A DNA stretch of 64,000 nucleotides from Calditrichota bacterium (lineage in GTDB: Bacteria > Calditrichota > Calditrichia > Calditrichales > J004). Below, one piece after another: positions 1 through 9,279 of this stretch (the first letter of the stretch is position 1; each line of letters opens with the position of its first letter). The notes below the pieces were generated by a model, which was given only the letters and a program-made list of their open reading frames with translations, was not told the DNA's origin and made no database searches. The position numbers and the translations under genes are program-made. The stretch is from the NCBI GenBank assembly GCA_013112635.1, contig JABFGF010000003.1:248001-312000 (forward strand), read 5' to 3'.

Positions 1-1848
1 TGAATAATTCCCTGGTTTCAATTCCTGCATATCTATTTTAATTCTGTTCTTAACAGCTCCCCCCAGATGGAAAGTCTCACTACCATTCTTGCCACTCCAG
101 ATCTCCTGATCCTGAGCATCACTAATCCATCCCCAATCAGCTAATTCGATATCATTTGAACTACCTTCCCCTGTTGAGATAATTAGATATTTACGTGGTT
201 TGGTAATTTTAAACTCAAAGGAGAGATTAGCATTATCAGTTGCTTCTTTTATCATTAACGGTTTTGATTCGGATTGTAATTTGTTTTTAACAAGATTAAA
301 CAATTCCTGTGGATAGACTTTATTTGTGTTATCACTGTAACGCTTTAAAGAGTTGTTTTTTGTATCTAAATAAATTAAACCTCCGGAGTTTGTACCAATC
401 CAATAATTGTTCTTGGTATCTTTCTCCAAAACACGCACTAAATTATCCGGTAAACTAGTGGTTTTTGATGAGTCAAATTGGAATTGGTTTATTACATTGC
501 CTTTATTGTCTATATGTAACAAACCATCACCCCAAAGGCCCAGCCAAAGGGTTCCATCATCATCTTCGCTTATTACCCGTACAGAACCACCGAATACATC
601 ATTGTTGAAAGATAAAGGAATCTTTTTAAATTGTTCTTTTTGCGGATCTAAAATATTAAGTCCTCCACCGCGCATTCCCACGTAGATTTGATTTGGTTTA
701 ATATGTGATTCGTACAATCCGAATATTTGACTGCTGCTTAAGCTGTTTGGATTATCAGGTTGGTGCTGAAAATGTTTAAAAGCAGTACGTTGGGGATCAT
801 GTTTTATTAAACCGTTTGCAATTGTACCCATCCACATTATTCCACTTTGATCAAAAAGCATAGAGGTTACTACAATGTTGGATACTCCATCTTTTGAAAT
901 AAATTGGCCCTCAAAAGAAATCTCTTCAAAATCATCAGAAATGCCATCAAACTTTAGTACACCTCGTATGTTGTTGGCAATCCAGACATTGCCCTGGCTA
1001 TCTTGAATAATCTGGTTGAAATAAGCCCAAAAATTAAGGCTTTGTGTTTGGTATTTTACTAATGTTTTTATCTCCATTGTTTGCGGGTTAAGTTTATAAA
1101 TACCGCTGCGGGATGTAATCCATAAAATACCTGTGGGATCATTAAAAATGCAGGAGATCTCATTTCCAAGTTTAGTGAAATCAGGATTGTTTTTATTGTT
1201 TTTAAATTGAGTTTGTTTAAAAAGTTGCTCTTCACCATCAAACATCATTAAACCATGTTCAAAAACACCGGCCCATAAACGACCTTGTTGATCAGATTCA
1301 CTTGCAATAACCAATTTATCATCAGCCTCAAGAACACCCGTTTTTGTTTTGTATTTATGTAAAATCCAAGTGTCTTGCTCGCTATCAAAACTAAGCATAC
1401 CCAGTCCGTTAGAACTAACCCAAAGTTTTTGATTTCCATCCATAGTAATGTTAAGTAAATTTCCGAAGGCATCTATTTTGTCCGGAAAGAGCTCTTCAAA
1501 ATCATAATTCACAAAATTGTTTTCGGCACGATTGTATCTGGATACACCATTAGAGTTTGCTATCCAAATATTTCCTTGTGCATCTTCCAATAGACCATGC
1601 AACTCATTTGAGAGAATACTGTTTGGATTACCCGGGACATTTTTAAATGCTTTAAATGTATATCCATCATACATATTTAAGCCACCCGTGCTTGTGGCAA
1701 TCCACAATAATCCGTATCGGTCCTGAAGCACATAATGTATGGTGCCATCAGAAAGGCCATCAGCTATTTTGAATTCTTCTATGTTAAGTGGTTGGCTTAT
1801 GGCTGAATTGCAAACCAGGATTAAGATTAAGAATAATTTATTCAGCAT
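1..1848 (-). CDS. Two-component-regulator-type beta-propeller sensor, C-terminus outside window
   Basis: An open frame of 616 codons runs leftward from an ATG at 1848 to base 1 without a stop, so the C-terminus is missing. The N-terminus (MLNKLFLILILVCNSAIS) is a signal peptide. Reg_prop-type blades follow, with repeated patterns of the kind D..G.(I/L)W(I/V)(A/G)T..GL..(Y/F). From about residue 530 there is an insert with the signature GW(I/L), then H(A/L)GG(A/G).KNR, also present in two of the three neighbouring paralogues. The output domain lies outside the window. By analogy with the next three genes it is probably Y_Y_Y, a membrane helix and SpoIIE, but a histidine kinase output cannot be excluded. 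The next gene upstream ends 46 bases away, so co-transcription is likely. Confidence 0.85.
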   Translation of the reverse strand, partial: MLNKLFLILILVCNSAISQPLNIEEFKIADGLSDGTIHYVLQDRYGLLWIATSTGGLNMYDGYTFKAFKNVPGNPNSILSNELHGLLEDAQGNIWIANSNGVSRYNRAENNFVNYDFEELFPDKIDAFGNLLNITMDGNQKLWVSSNGLGMLSFDSEQDTWILHKYKTKTGVLEADDKLVIASESDQQGRLWAGVFEHGLMMFDGEEQLFKQTQFKNNKNNPDFTKLGNEISCIFNDPTGILWITSRSGIYKLNPQTMEIKTLVKYQTQSLNFWAYFNQIIQDSQGNVWIANNIRGVLKFDGISDDFEEISFEGQFISKDGVSNIVVTSMLFDQSGIMWMGTIANGLIKHDPQRTAFKHFQHQPDNPNSLSSSQIFGLYESHIKPNQIYVGMRGGGLNILDPQKEQFKKIPLSFNNDVFGGSVRVISEDDDGTLWLGLWGDGLLHIDNKGNVINQFQFDSSKTTSLPDNLVRVLEKDTKNNYWIGTNSGGLIYLDTKNNSLKRYSDNTNKVYPQELFNLVKNKLQSESKPLMIKEATDNANLSFEFKITKPRKYLIISTGEGSSNDIELADWGWISDAQDQEIWSGKNGSETFHLGGAVKNRIKIDMQELKPGNYS

Positions 1849-1894
1849 ATTTTCTCTCGTTAAGTATTTTTTGTTTTGAGGTAACTTGGAGGTT

Positions 1895-4800
1895 TCATTT
1901 TACTTTTATTACTACAAAAGTTACATCATCATCAGGAGCTTCGTCATTCACCCAAGCTGAACCCTCGTTTTTCAAAAAAGTAATAATATCTTCCGGGGCT
2001 TTTTCAGCGATGTCCTCAAATCCATTACGGATTTTTTTATAGCCGTACATTTCTTCTTTGTCATTTGCCAGTTCGGGCAATCCATCGCTCATAAGTAAAA
2101 TTGTGTCACCGGGTTTCAACGTCGTATCTTTTATCTCATATGGAAATTTTTCCATAGTTCCAAGCGGCATTCCTTGAAATAAATGCTCTTCAACCACTTT
2201 GGTTTTTTGACGGAAAATAAAAGAGGGCGGCATACCGGCAGTAGAAATCTGCATTTTATCACCCTTAATTTTTAGCATGGTCAGGCACATCGATAATTTG
2301 CCAAAATTCATCTGTTTTATGCAGCGGGTAATTTCACTAAAGGAAAAAAGGATATCGGGGTTTGGCGCATAGCTGTTAAAAAGCGACTTGGCTGTTGTGA
2401 CCATTGTACCGGCCTTCATGCCATGGCCTGTTGCATCGCCAATTACAACGGTTAATGTGCCATCAAGTCCTACATGGAAATCATAATAATCCCCACCGAC
2501 TTCTGTAGCAGTTTGCATATAAACTGCAATATCCAGATTTGGTAATTGTGGTAATTCTTTTGGTAACATTGAAAGTTGAAGCTCTCGTGCTTCCTCAAGT
2601 TCTTTAGTTTTGCGCTCATTTTCTGCTTGTACAACCAAAGCCTTGGCTTCCACAGCCTGCGCTTTTAATTCTGCCGCTTCAGCTCTCAATTGAGATTCTT
2701 TTATTTCAGAATTCTTTTGCTGACGGGCTATTTCAAATCTTCTTATGCTAAATAATATTCCAAAAAACAGCACAACATAAATGAAATAAGCTACCCAGTT
2801 GTTATACCAGGGTGCCGCAATGTGAATGTTAATTTTTTTTGTTTCATCACTCCAAACGCCATCCCCATTTGATGCTCTTATATTAAATATATAATCCCCG
2901 GGGTCTAAATTTGTATATGACGCAAAACGTCTATCGCCGACCCGCCACTTTTCATCCACACCATCCATCTTGTACATTAAACGGTTTTTATCCGGACGTG
3001 AAAAATGAATGGAAGCAAATTCAAAAGAAAAATCGTTTTGGGTATGAGAAAGCGATAATTCAGATAGCTGCTCTAAATCTATATATCGATCTTCATTTTT
3101 TAAATTATGAATGCTTTTATTGGAGACAGTTATGTTTTGTAAGGAAATTTGCGGTTTTGTCCGGTTACTGCTGCCAGGATAAAACACATTGAACCCATCC
3201 AGCCCGGCAAAATAGAGTTTTCCGCTTTCATCTTTATGCGATGCCCGAACAATAAACTCATAGCCCTGTAAGCCATCTTTTACATCATAGTTAACGATAA
3301 TTTGTGTTTCACCCTTTTCATCCAGTTCAATTTTTGAAATTCCTTTTATACTGCTTACCCATAAATTTCCGTCATCGTCCATTTCCAAAGCTTTAAAATA
3401 GGATGTGGGCAGGCCATCTTTTTCTCTAAATACATCAAATTTATTTTTAACGGGATCGTATTTGTTCAAACCATCCCGCGTCGCTATCCAGATATTTCCG
3501 TTTCGGTCTTCAATAATATCTTCTACTAAATTGTTGCTTAAGGCGTTGTTATTTGTAACATCGGTGGAATAATTTGTAATAGAAAAACTTGTGTCAATCT
3601 TAGATAAACCAAGCCTGGTTCCAACCCACATATTATTATTTGAATCTGCATAAAGCGTCCTTATTTCACGCCCGGTTAAAAAAGTCTTATTTCTTGAGCT
3701 CTGTAATATTTCATTGTAATGAGTGTACTCCTCATCACTTAGAGAAAATATTTGAGCGCCCCAGTAAGACGAATCCTGTGGAGGTTGATTGTTATAAGAT
3801 TGAACAGAGTGGCTGTCATCTGATTTATAACGCAGCTTATACCTTCCCCCTTTTAAATCAAGTAACGCGATAGTTAATCTGTTCTTCTCTCCGCCCCCGG
3901 CATGAAATGTTTCATATAAATCTGTACCGCTCCATACTGTATCCCCGGCAGCAGACTCCAACCAGCCAAAATCAGCCATATTCCATTCAGGCAATCCTTC
4001 GCCTACCGAATAGATCAATACCTTGCGATCTGTTCTTAAAACAAATTCTTTACTTATATCCGCATAGTCGCCCACATTAATAATGGATGTTGTCGGTTGA
4101 TTATTTTTCCTCAGGTCTTTTATTTTTGCAAGCAGCTGAGGGTCGTATTTTCTGTTTAAAAAAGATGGAATGCTAACGACGGTTTGACTGTTGTATTTTA
4201 ATAAATTGAGTCCGCGGTGTGTACCAATCCAAAGATCTTTGTTTCTATCCGATACAAGCTTATATATCCCATCATTGGTAATAGTGCTGTTATCATAGTC
4301 TTTGTGCGTAAAGTTATTATATTTTGCGGAGTTTAAATTATAAGAATAAAGTCCATACCCGGCTGTTGCTATCCACAATACTCCATTCTTTTCGACAATG
4401 TTGGTGATCCTGGTTTGGTTAAGGTTGGATAGATTTGTGATTACGTTTTGGCCTAAAACGCTTGTTTTATTTTTCTTGTTAAAAAGGTAAATACCTTTCA
4501 TTGTGCCTAGCCAAACCTGCTCTTTATAAACGTCGCTACCGGAAAAGGATAAAACGGACCTGTTGGTTGCTTCTTCTGCATCAAGTGATAATTTAAATGT
4601 TTCTATTGGTTTCCGGTCATAGTCATATTTGCGGACACCCCGCGTTGTACCGTACCATAATATTCCTGAAGCATCACTGTAAAAACCTGTATAATTATAC
4701 TCCGAAGAAGGGGTTTTAAATTTTTCAAAAGATTGTTTTTTTGCATCAAAAAAATATAATCCGGCACGTCCAGTACCAACCCATATATTTTGGTTTTTGT

Positions 4801-5650
4801 CTATATGTAATCCTGTAATACTATTTTCCCAAAAATCGTTTGTAGTTTTTTTCCTAAACGGTGTGTGGTCATGACCTGTGTTATTTTTTAAATCTATTTT
4901 GAAGAAACCCTTTTGAGTTGCTAAAAGAAGATTGTCTTCTTGATCAATGGCAATCTCAAAATAGCGGCAATTTTGTAATTTGTCCTGAAAGTTATCTTTT
5001 AATGGGAGTTGCACAAACAAGGAAGCGTCGTAGTCAAATTTCAAAATACCAAAAGTTTGCGATCCTGTATATAAATTTCCTGCACTACTTTCGATTGTAG
5101 CATCTGCAGCGTTAATAAAAGTGTGTACACTGTTGTCGAGACGTATCACGTCAAATCGAATAAACTTTTCGTTTTCTCTATCAAACTGCAAAGTGCCTTC
5201 TTCGGTTGATACCCAAAAGTTACCTTTACTGTCTTCATTTAAACCAATCATCTCATTAGTTTCAGTAACAGTATTTGTAGAATCGTAGTATGTAGTAAAT
5301 GTGCTGTTAGCTCTGTTATATTTGGCCAATCCATCCCCGGTGGAAATCCATAAAGTCCCCTGTTTATCTTCAAATAACCTGTACAAACTATTTGATGGTA
5401 AACTTGTGGAATCTCCGGGAACAGACTTAAAACTTTTAATTTTATAACCGTCATACATATTTAGGCCATCGGTAGTAGCAAACCAGATATAGCCGTATTT
5501 GTCTTGCACAATATCTCTGATATTATTGCTTGAAAGGCCATCCCTAATAGTGATTGATTCTGTTGTAAAATTTGTTTGGGAAAAAGCTGGGTTGGCTATT
5601 ACCAAAATATATACAAATAAATTGGTTAGAATTATTTTTGTTTTTTTCAT
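1895..5650 (-). CDS. Periplasmic beta-propeller sensor with SpoIIE/PP2C phosphatase output
   Basis: The 1251-residue protein has a signal peptide (1-24, ending AFSQ) and Reg_prop propeller blades at about 30-500 and 660-830. An insert of about 120 residues (525-645) carries FGWLE, HAGGGEKNR, LRYKSDDSHS and YWG. A Y_Y_Y domain lies near 870-945, one membrane helix at about 951-970, a charged coiled coil at 985-1025, and a SpoIIE-type PP2C phosphatase at about 1035-1250. The phosphatase metal motifs are all present: GGDYYDF, GDATGHG, LMSDG and DDDVT. Expected role: an outside signal read by the propeller controls Ser/Thr phosphatase activity on a cytoplasmic partner, classically a STAS anti-anti-sigma factor. 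No such partner is in the window. The ligand is unknown. Confidence 0.93.
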   Translation of the reverse strand: MKKTKIILTNLFVYILVIANPAFSQTNFTTESITIRDGLSSNNIRDIVQDKYGYIWFATTDGLNMYDGYKIKSFKSVPGDSTSLPSNSLYRLFEDKQGTLWISTGDGLAKYNRANSTFTTYYDSTNTVTETNEMIGLNEDSKGNFWVSTEEGTLQFDRENEKFIRFDVIRLDNSVHTFINAADATIESSAGNLYTGSQTFGILKFDYDASLFVQLPLKDNFQDKLQNCRYFEIAIDQEDNLLLATQKGFFKIDLKNNTGHDHTPFRKKTTNDFWENSITGLHIDKNQNIWVGTGRAGLYFFDAKKQSFEKFKTPSSEYNYTGFYSDASGILWYGTTRGVRKYDYDRKPIETFKLSLDAEEATNRSVLSFSGSDVYKEQVWLGTMKGIYLFNKKNKTSVLGQNVITNLSNLNQTRITNIVEKNGVLWIATAGYGLYSYNLNSAKYNNFTHKDYDNSTITNDGIYKLVSDRNKDLWIGTHRGLNLLKYNSQTVVSIPSFLNRKYDPQLLAKIKDLRKNNQPTTSIINVGDYADISKEFVLRTDRKVLIYSVGEGLPEWNMADFGWLESAAGDTVWSGTDLYETFHAGGGEKNRLTIALLDLKGGRYKLRYKSDDSHSVQSYNNQPPQDSSYWGAQIFSLSDEEYTHYNEILQSSRNKTFLTGREIRTLYADSNNNMWVGTRLGLSKIDTSFSITNYSTDVTNNNALSNNLVEDIIEDRNGNIWIATRDGLNKYDPVKNKFDVFREKDGLPTSYFKALEMDDDGNLWVSSIKGISKIELDEKGETQIIVNYDVKDGLQGYEFIVRASHKDESGKLYFAGLDGFNVFYPGSSNRTKPQISLQNITVSNKSIHNLKNEDRYIDLEQLSELSLSHTQNDFSFEFASIHFSRPDKNRLMYKMDGVDEKWRVGDRRFASYTNLDPGDYIFNIRASNGDGVWSDETKKINIHIAAPWYNNWVAYFIYVVLFFGILFSIRRFEIARQQKNSEIKESQLRAEAAELKAQAVEAKALVVQAENERKTKELEEARELQLSMLPKELPQLPNLDIAVYMQTATEVGGDYYDFHVGLDGTLTVVIGDATGHGMKAGTMVTTAKSLFNSYAPNPDILFSFSEITRCIKQMNFGKLSMCLTMLKIKGDKMQISTAGMPPSFIFRQKTKVVEEHLFQGMPLGTMEKFPYEIKDTTLKPGDTILLMSDGLPELANDKEEMYGYKKIRNGFEDIAEKAPEDIITFLKNEGSAWVNDEAPDDDVTFVVIKVK

Positions 5651-5691
5651 AGCACATTCCTGGTTGCGGATATTTTTTTGTTTACAATTCT

Positions 5692-5835
5692 CCTGTCATC
5701 CTGAACGCTAATGAAGAAGCCATTCTATCGAAGCATTGGGATTGTCATTCTGAGGAATCGAAACATCCCACATGGATAACAATGGGGTTCTTCACATCAC
5801 TTTGCTTCGAGGAGCCCTTTGGATAGAATGACAGG
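5692..5835. repeat. TGTCATTC-family terminal inverted repeat element, copy 1
   Basis: The element is bounded by CCTGTCATCC (5692-5701) and GAATGACAGG (5826-5835). A further internal end, TGTCATTCTGA, lies at 5743-5753, so this copy may be two elements nested or merged. It fills most of the 260-base gap between two sensor-phosphatase genes. It has no coding capacity. Five other copies with the same ends occur in this window at 38287, 42412, 43672, 50083 and 59375. Confidence 0.75.
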
Positions 5836-5910
5836 TTATTGTTTTTTTGTACTGTATTGACTATATCAATGCATGAACTGACAATGTCAGCCCAAGTCTC
5901 ATGATGACGA

Positions 5911-8900
5911 TTATTTCACCTTTATTACCACAAAAGTAACATCATCGTCAGGGGCTTCATGGTTCACCCAATCTGAACCCTCGTTTTTCAAATATGTAAT
6001 AATTTCCTCAGGAGCTTTATCTGCCACATCTTCAAAACCATTACGGATTTTTTTATAACCGTACATCTCCTCTTTTTCATTTGCCAATTCTGGTAAACCG
6101 TCACTCATTAGCAAAATTGTATCGCCCGGTTTTAATGTGGTGTCTTTCAATTCATATGGAAATTTTTCCATTGTGCCCAAGGGCATTCCCTGAAACATGT
6201 GTTCTTCTACAATTTTTGTGTCACCCCGGAAAATAAAGGAGGGCGGCATCCCTGCTGTAGAAATCTCCATTTTATCGCCCTTTATTTTCAACATGGTCAG
6301 ACACATAGACATCTTGCCCATATTAAGTTTTTTTATGCAGCGGGTAATTTCACTGAATGAGTATAATATATCCGGATTAGGGGCGTAACTGTTAAATAGA
6401 GACTTTGCTGCTGTAACCATTGTTCCGGCCTTCATACCATGCCCGGTTGCGTCACCAATCACAACAGTGAGTGTGCCGTCAAGGGCTACATGAAAATCAT
6501 AATAATCACCGCCGACTTCAGTAGCAGTTTGCATATAAACGGCAATATCCAGATTAGGTAATTGGGGTAGCTCTTTCGGAAGCATGGAAAGCTGAAGCGA
6601 CCGGGCTTCTTCTAATTCCAGGCTTTTGCGTTTATTTTCAGCTTCGAGGAGTGCCAGTTCTGTTTTATGTTTTTCTTGAGCTTTTACGCGGGCCCGTTGA
6701 ATTCGGTCTATTCCAATAGCGGCTAATATTAACATAATAATATAGCAAAGGTAAGCCCAATAAGTTCTCCACCAAGGTGGTAAAATTGTCAATTTGAGAG
6801 ATGTACCAGCCTCATTCCAAAGCCCGTCGCTGTTAGAGCCTTTTACGTGGAATACATATTCTCCGTGATCGAGATTGGTGTATGTGGCAATTCTAATATT
6901 ATCAACATTGCGCCATTCATCTTCATAATTTTCTAATTTAAAGGCGTATTTATTTCTGCTTGCATTTGCATAATGAAGCCCGACATATTCAAACGAAATA
7001 TCATTTTGCCAATAAGAGAGAATAACTTCTTTTGTATTTGATATCTGCTTTTTTAACGGAGAGTTTTCTTGGTCTGGCTTAACAGATTCGTTAAAGATTT
7101 TTAAATCAGTTATGACTATTTCGGGTTTGGAGTTGTTATCAACAACCTGCGATGGGAAAAAAGAGTTAAAACCATCAATGCCGCCAAAGAACATTTCACC
7201 CTCATCACTTTTATAAAGGGCGCCGCCGTTAAACTCTTCACCTTGCAGGCCATCATCCAGTGAATAATTTCTAAATTGAAATGTGCTGGGATTAAATTTA
7301 CTGATACCATTGTTTGTGGACATCCACAAATTTCCCTGCTCATCCGGCAAAACGCCATAAACGGAATTATTAGGAATATCACTATTGCTCTCTGTGAATC
7401 TTAAAAACTTTCCTGTTTTTGGATCGAATCTATTTAACCCCCCACCGTAAGTTGAAATCCAAATGTAGCCTTTTTCATCTTCATAAAAATGCATTATATT
7501 GTCATGGCTTAATGAGTTTGGATTCTTTTGATCGTGGGTAAAATAACGGAATTCTTCCGTTTCAAGATTTAATATATTAATGCCGTGTGTCGAGCCCGTC
7601 CAAATCTCATTCGGGAACGATTTTGAATACCAAATAACACGAACAAAATTATCATTATTGTTAAAACTGTTTTCGATTTCAGGATCATATGTATAGTTCT
7701 TAAATGTATAATCATTTTTGTTGAACCTGACCAAACCGCCGCCATTTGAGCCATACCAAAGATAACCCGGCATTTTTTCGATCTCAATAATGTTGTAGTT
7801 AACAGAATTAACATTTATAAATGTATTAGACAGGTCAACGTCAATTTGACTAGGATCTAAATAGAAGCGTTTAAAGGATTTCGTACTTAGATCAAAACGA
7901 TTTAAACCGGAATTGGTCCCGATCCACAAATACTTTCCATCATCATAAATGCACTTACTAAAATTTGAACTGACAGAATGCGGGTTATTAGGGTCGCTTA
8001 GAAATTGATCATATTTACCTTTTTTTCTATCGTAGGTAATTACGCCTCCTGCAGCGGAAGCTATATATACTATATCATTTTTTAAATAGAAACCTCGTGC
8101 AGCATCAATTCTACTTTTGGACTGGATGAAATCACTCGGCTTGAACACATGAAATTTTGTAACGGTATCATCATATTTATTTATGCCGTTTAAATCGGTT
8201 CCAACCCAGAGGACATCTGTTTTATCTTTATATAGCTTTAAAATATCATTTCCACTGAGGCTGTTTTCATTTTCAGGATCACGCCTGTATTGCTGTAAGG
8301 TCTTTTTTTCAGGATTGATTTTTATGACACCAAAACCATTGCCAAATGAAACGTCCACACCATTTTCAAGATTAAACCCACCTAACCATAATGTGCCGTT
8401 TTTATCAGATTCAATAGCAGAAATCAATATTTCGTTAGTTGTTAGGCTACCAATTTTTAGGGGATAAGGTTCCAGTGTTTTTTCCGGTTGATCGAAATAA
8501 AACAAGCCTTCATTTGCTGTTCCAATCCAAATTGTGCCGTTTATATCTTCCTCAATAGTAGTTGCACCTGTTCTAAAAAAGTCGTTATTAATTTTTATTG
8601 GAATTAATTTTGGAATGCCGTTTTGATGATATTCGACCCTGAACAAGTGGAGTTTTCCAATACCCCCGACCCAAAGCCTACCTTCATTGTCCTGGTGTAT
8701 AAAACTGAGGAATGTTGTATTAAACTGATATCCCTGAGGTAAAAGGTTTTCCATATGATAGAATACCTTGTTTGAGGAGTCGAAATAATCAAAACCCTTA
8801 TCTGATGTTGCAATCCAAAGGTTACCTTTAGTATCCTCACTGATATCAAAAACATTGTTACTGGCGATGGTTTTTGGATCGATATGATTGTTTTTTAAAT

Positions 8901-9255
8901 GGGAGAATGTTTCATTATTATAATTATAGCGGCTAAGGCCCCCAAACCTACCTCCCATCCATAGATCACCACTTTTTGATAAAAATAGTGTTTCAATAAA
9001 ACCATTGTTCATTGATGTACTGTCATTAGGATCATTTTTATACACTTTAAAATTATAACCATCATATCTGTTCAGGCCGTCCTCTGTAGCAATCCAAATA
9101 AAGCCATGGTTATCCTGAACAATATCAAACACCCGGTTTTGAGACAGGCCGTCTCTGGTTGACAGGCGGTCAAAGTTTACGGGCTTGTCCTGAGCAAATA
9201 AAATTTGCGAAAATGGTAGAATTAATGTTATCAACAAAATGCATGATTTCTTCAT
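5911..9255 (-). CDS. Periplasmic beta-propeller sensor with SpoIIE/PP2C phosphatase output (no insert)
   Basis: The 1114-residue protein has a signal peptide (1-22, ending LFAQ), a long run of Reg_prop blades (about 25-720), a Y_Y_Y domain (about 770-830), one membrane helix near 834-855, a coiled coil, and a SpoIIE/PP2C domain from about 895 with VGGDYYDF, GDATGHG, SDG and DDDVT all intact. It is the only one of the four paralogues that lacks the HAGG insert, which accounts for much of its shorter length. AAAGGCAATC precedes the ATG as a plausible ribosome site. It ends 260 bases from the next paralogue, with a repeat element between, and begins 24 bases after the previous gene, so it is likely in one operon with that gene. 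Confidence 0.93.
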   Translation of the reverse strand: MKKSCILLITLILPFSQILFAQDKPVNFDRLSTRDGLSQNRVFDIVQDNHGFIWIATEDGLNRYDGYNFKVYKNDPNDSTSMNNGFIETLFLSKSGDLWMGGRFGGLSRYNYNNETFSHLKNNHIDPKTIASNNVFDISEDTKGNLWIATSDKGFDYFDSSNKVFYHMENLLPQGYQFNTTFLSFIHQDNEGRLWVGGIGKLHLFRVEYHQNGIPKLIPIKINNDFFRTGATTIEEDINGTIWIGTANEGLFYFDQPEKTLEPYPLKIGSLTTNEILISAIESDKNGTLWLGGFNLENGVDVSFGNGFGVIKINPEKKTLQQYRRDPENENSLSGNDILKLYKDKTDVLWVGTDLNGINKYDDTVTKFHVFKPSDFIQSKSRIDAARGFYLKNDIVYIASAAGGVITYDRKKGKYDQFLSDPNNPHSVSSNFSKCIYDDGKYLWIGTNSGLNRFDLSTKSFKRFYLDPSQIDVDLSNTFINVNSVNYNIIEIEKMPGYLWYGSNGGGLVRFNKNDYTFKNYTYDPEIENSFNNNDNFVRVIWYSKSFPNEIWTGSTHGINILNLETEEFRYFTHDQKNPNSLSHDNIMHFYEDEKGYIWISTYGGGLNRFDPKTGKFLRFTESNSDIPNNSVYGVLPDEQGNLWMSTNNGISKFNPSTFQFRNYSLDDGLQGEEFNGGALYKSDEGEMFFGGIDGFNSFFPSQVVDNNSKPEIVITDLKIFNESVKPDQENSPLKKQISNTKEVILSYWQNDISFEYVGLHYANASRNKYAFKLENYEDEWRNVDNIRIATYTNLDHGEYVFHVKGSNSDGLWNEAGTSLKLTILPPWWRTYWAYLCYIIMLILAAIGIDRIQRARVKAQEKHKTELALLEAENKRKSLELEEARSLQLSMLPKELPQLPNLDIAVYMQTATEVGGDYYDFHVALDGTLTVVIGDATGHGMKAGTMVTAAKSLFNSYAPNPDILYSFSEITRCIKKLNMGKMSMCLTMLKIKGDKMEISTAGMPPSFIFRGDTKIVEEHMFQGMPLGTMEKFPYELKDTTLKPGDTILLMSDGLPELANEKEEMYGYKKIRNGFEDVADKAPEEIITYLKNEGSDWVNHEAPDDDVTFVVIKVK

Positions 9256-9279
9256 GATTGCCTTTGCAAAAGTTTAGGA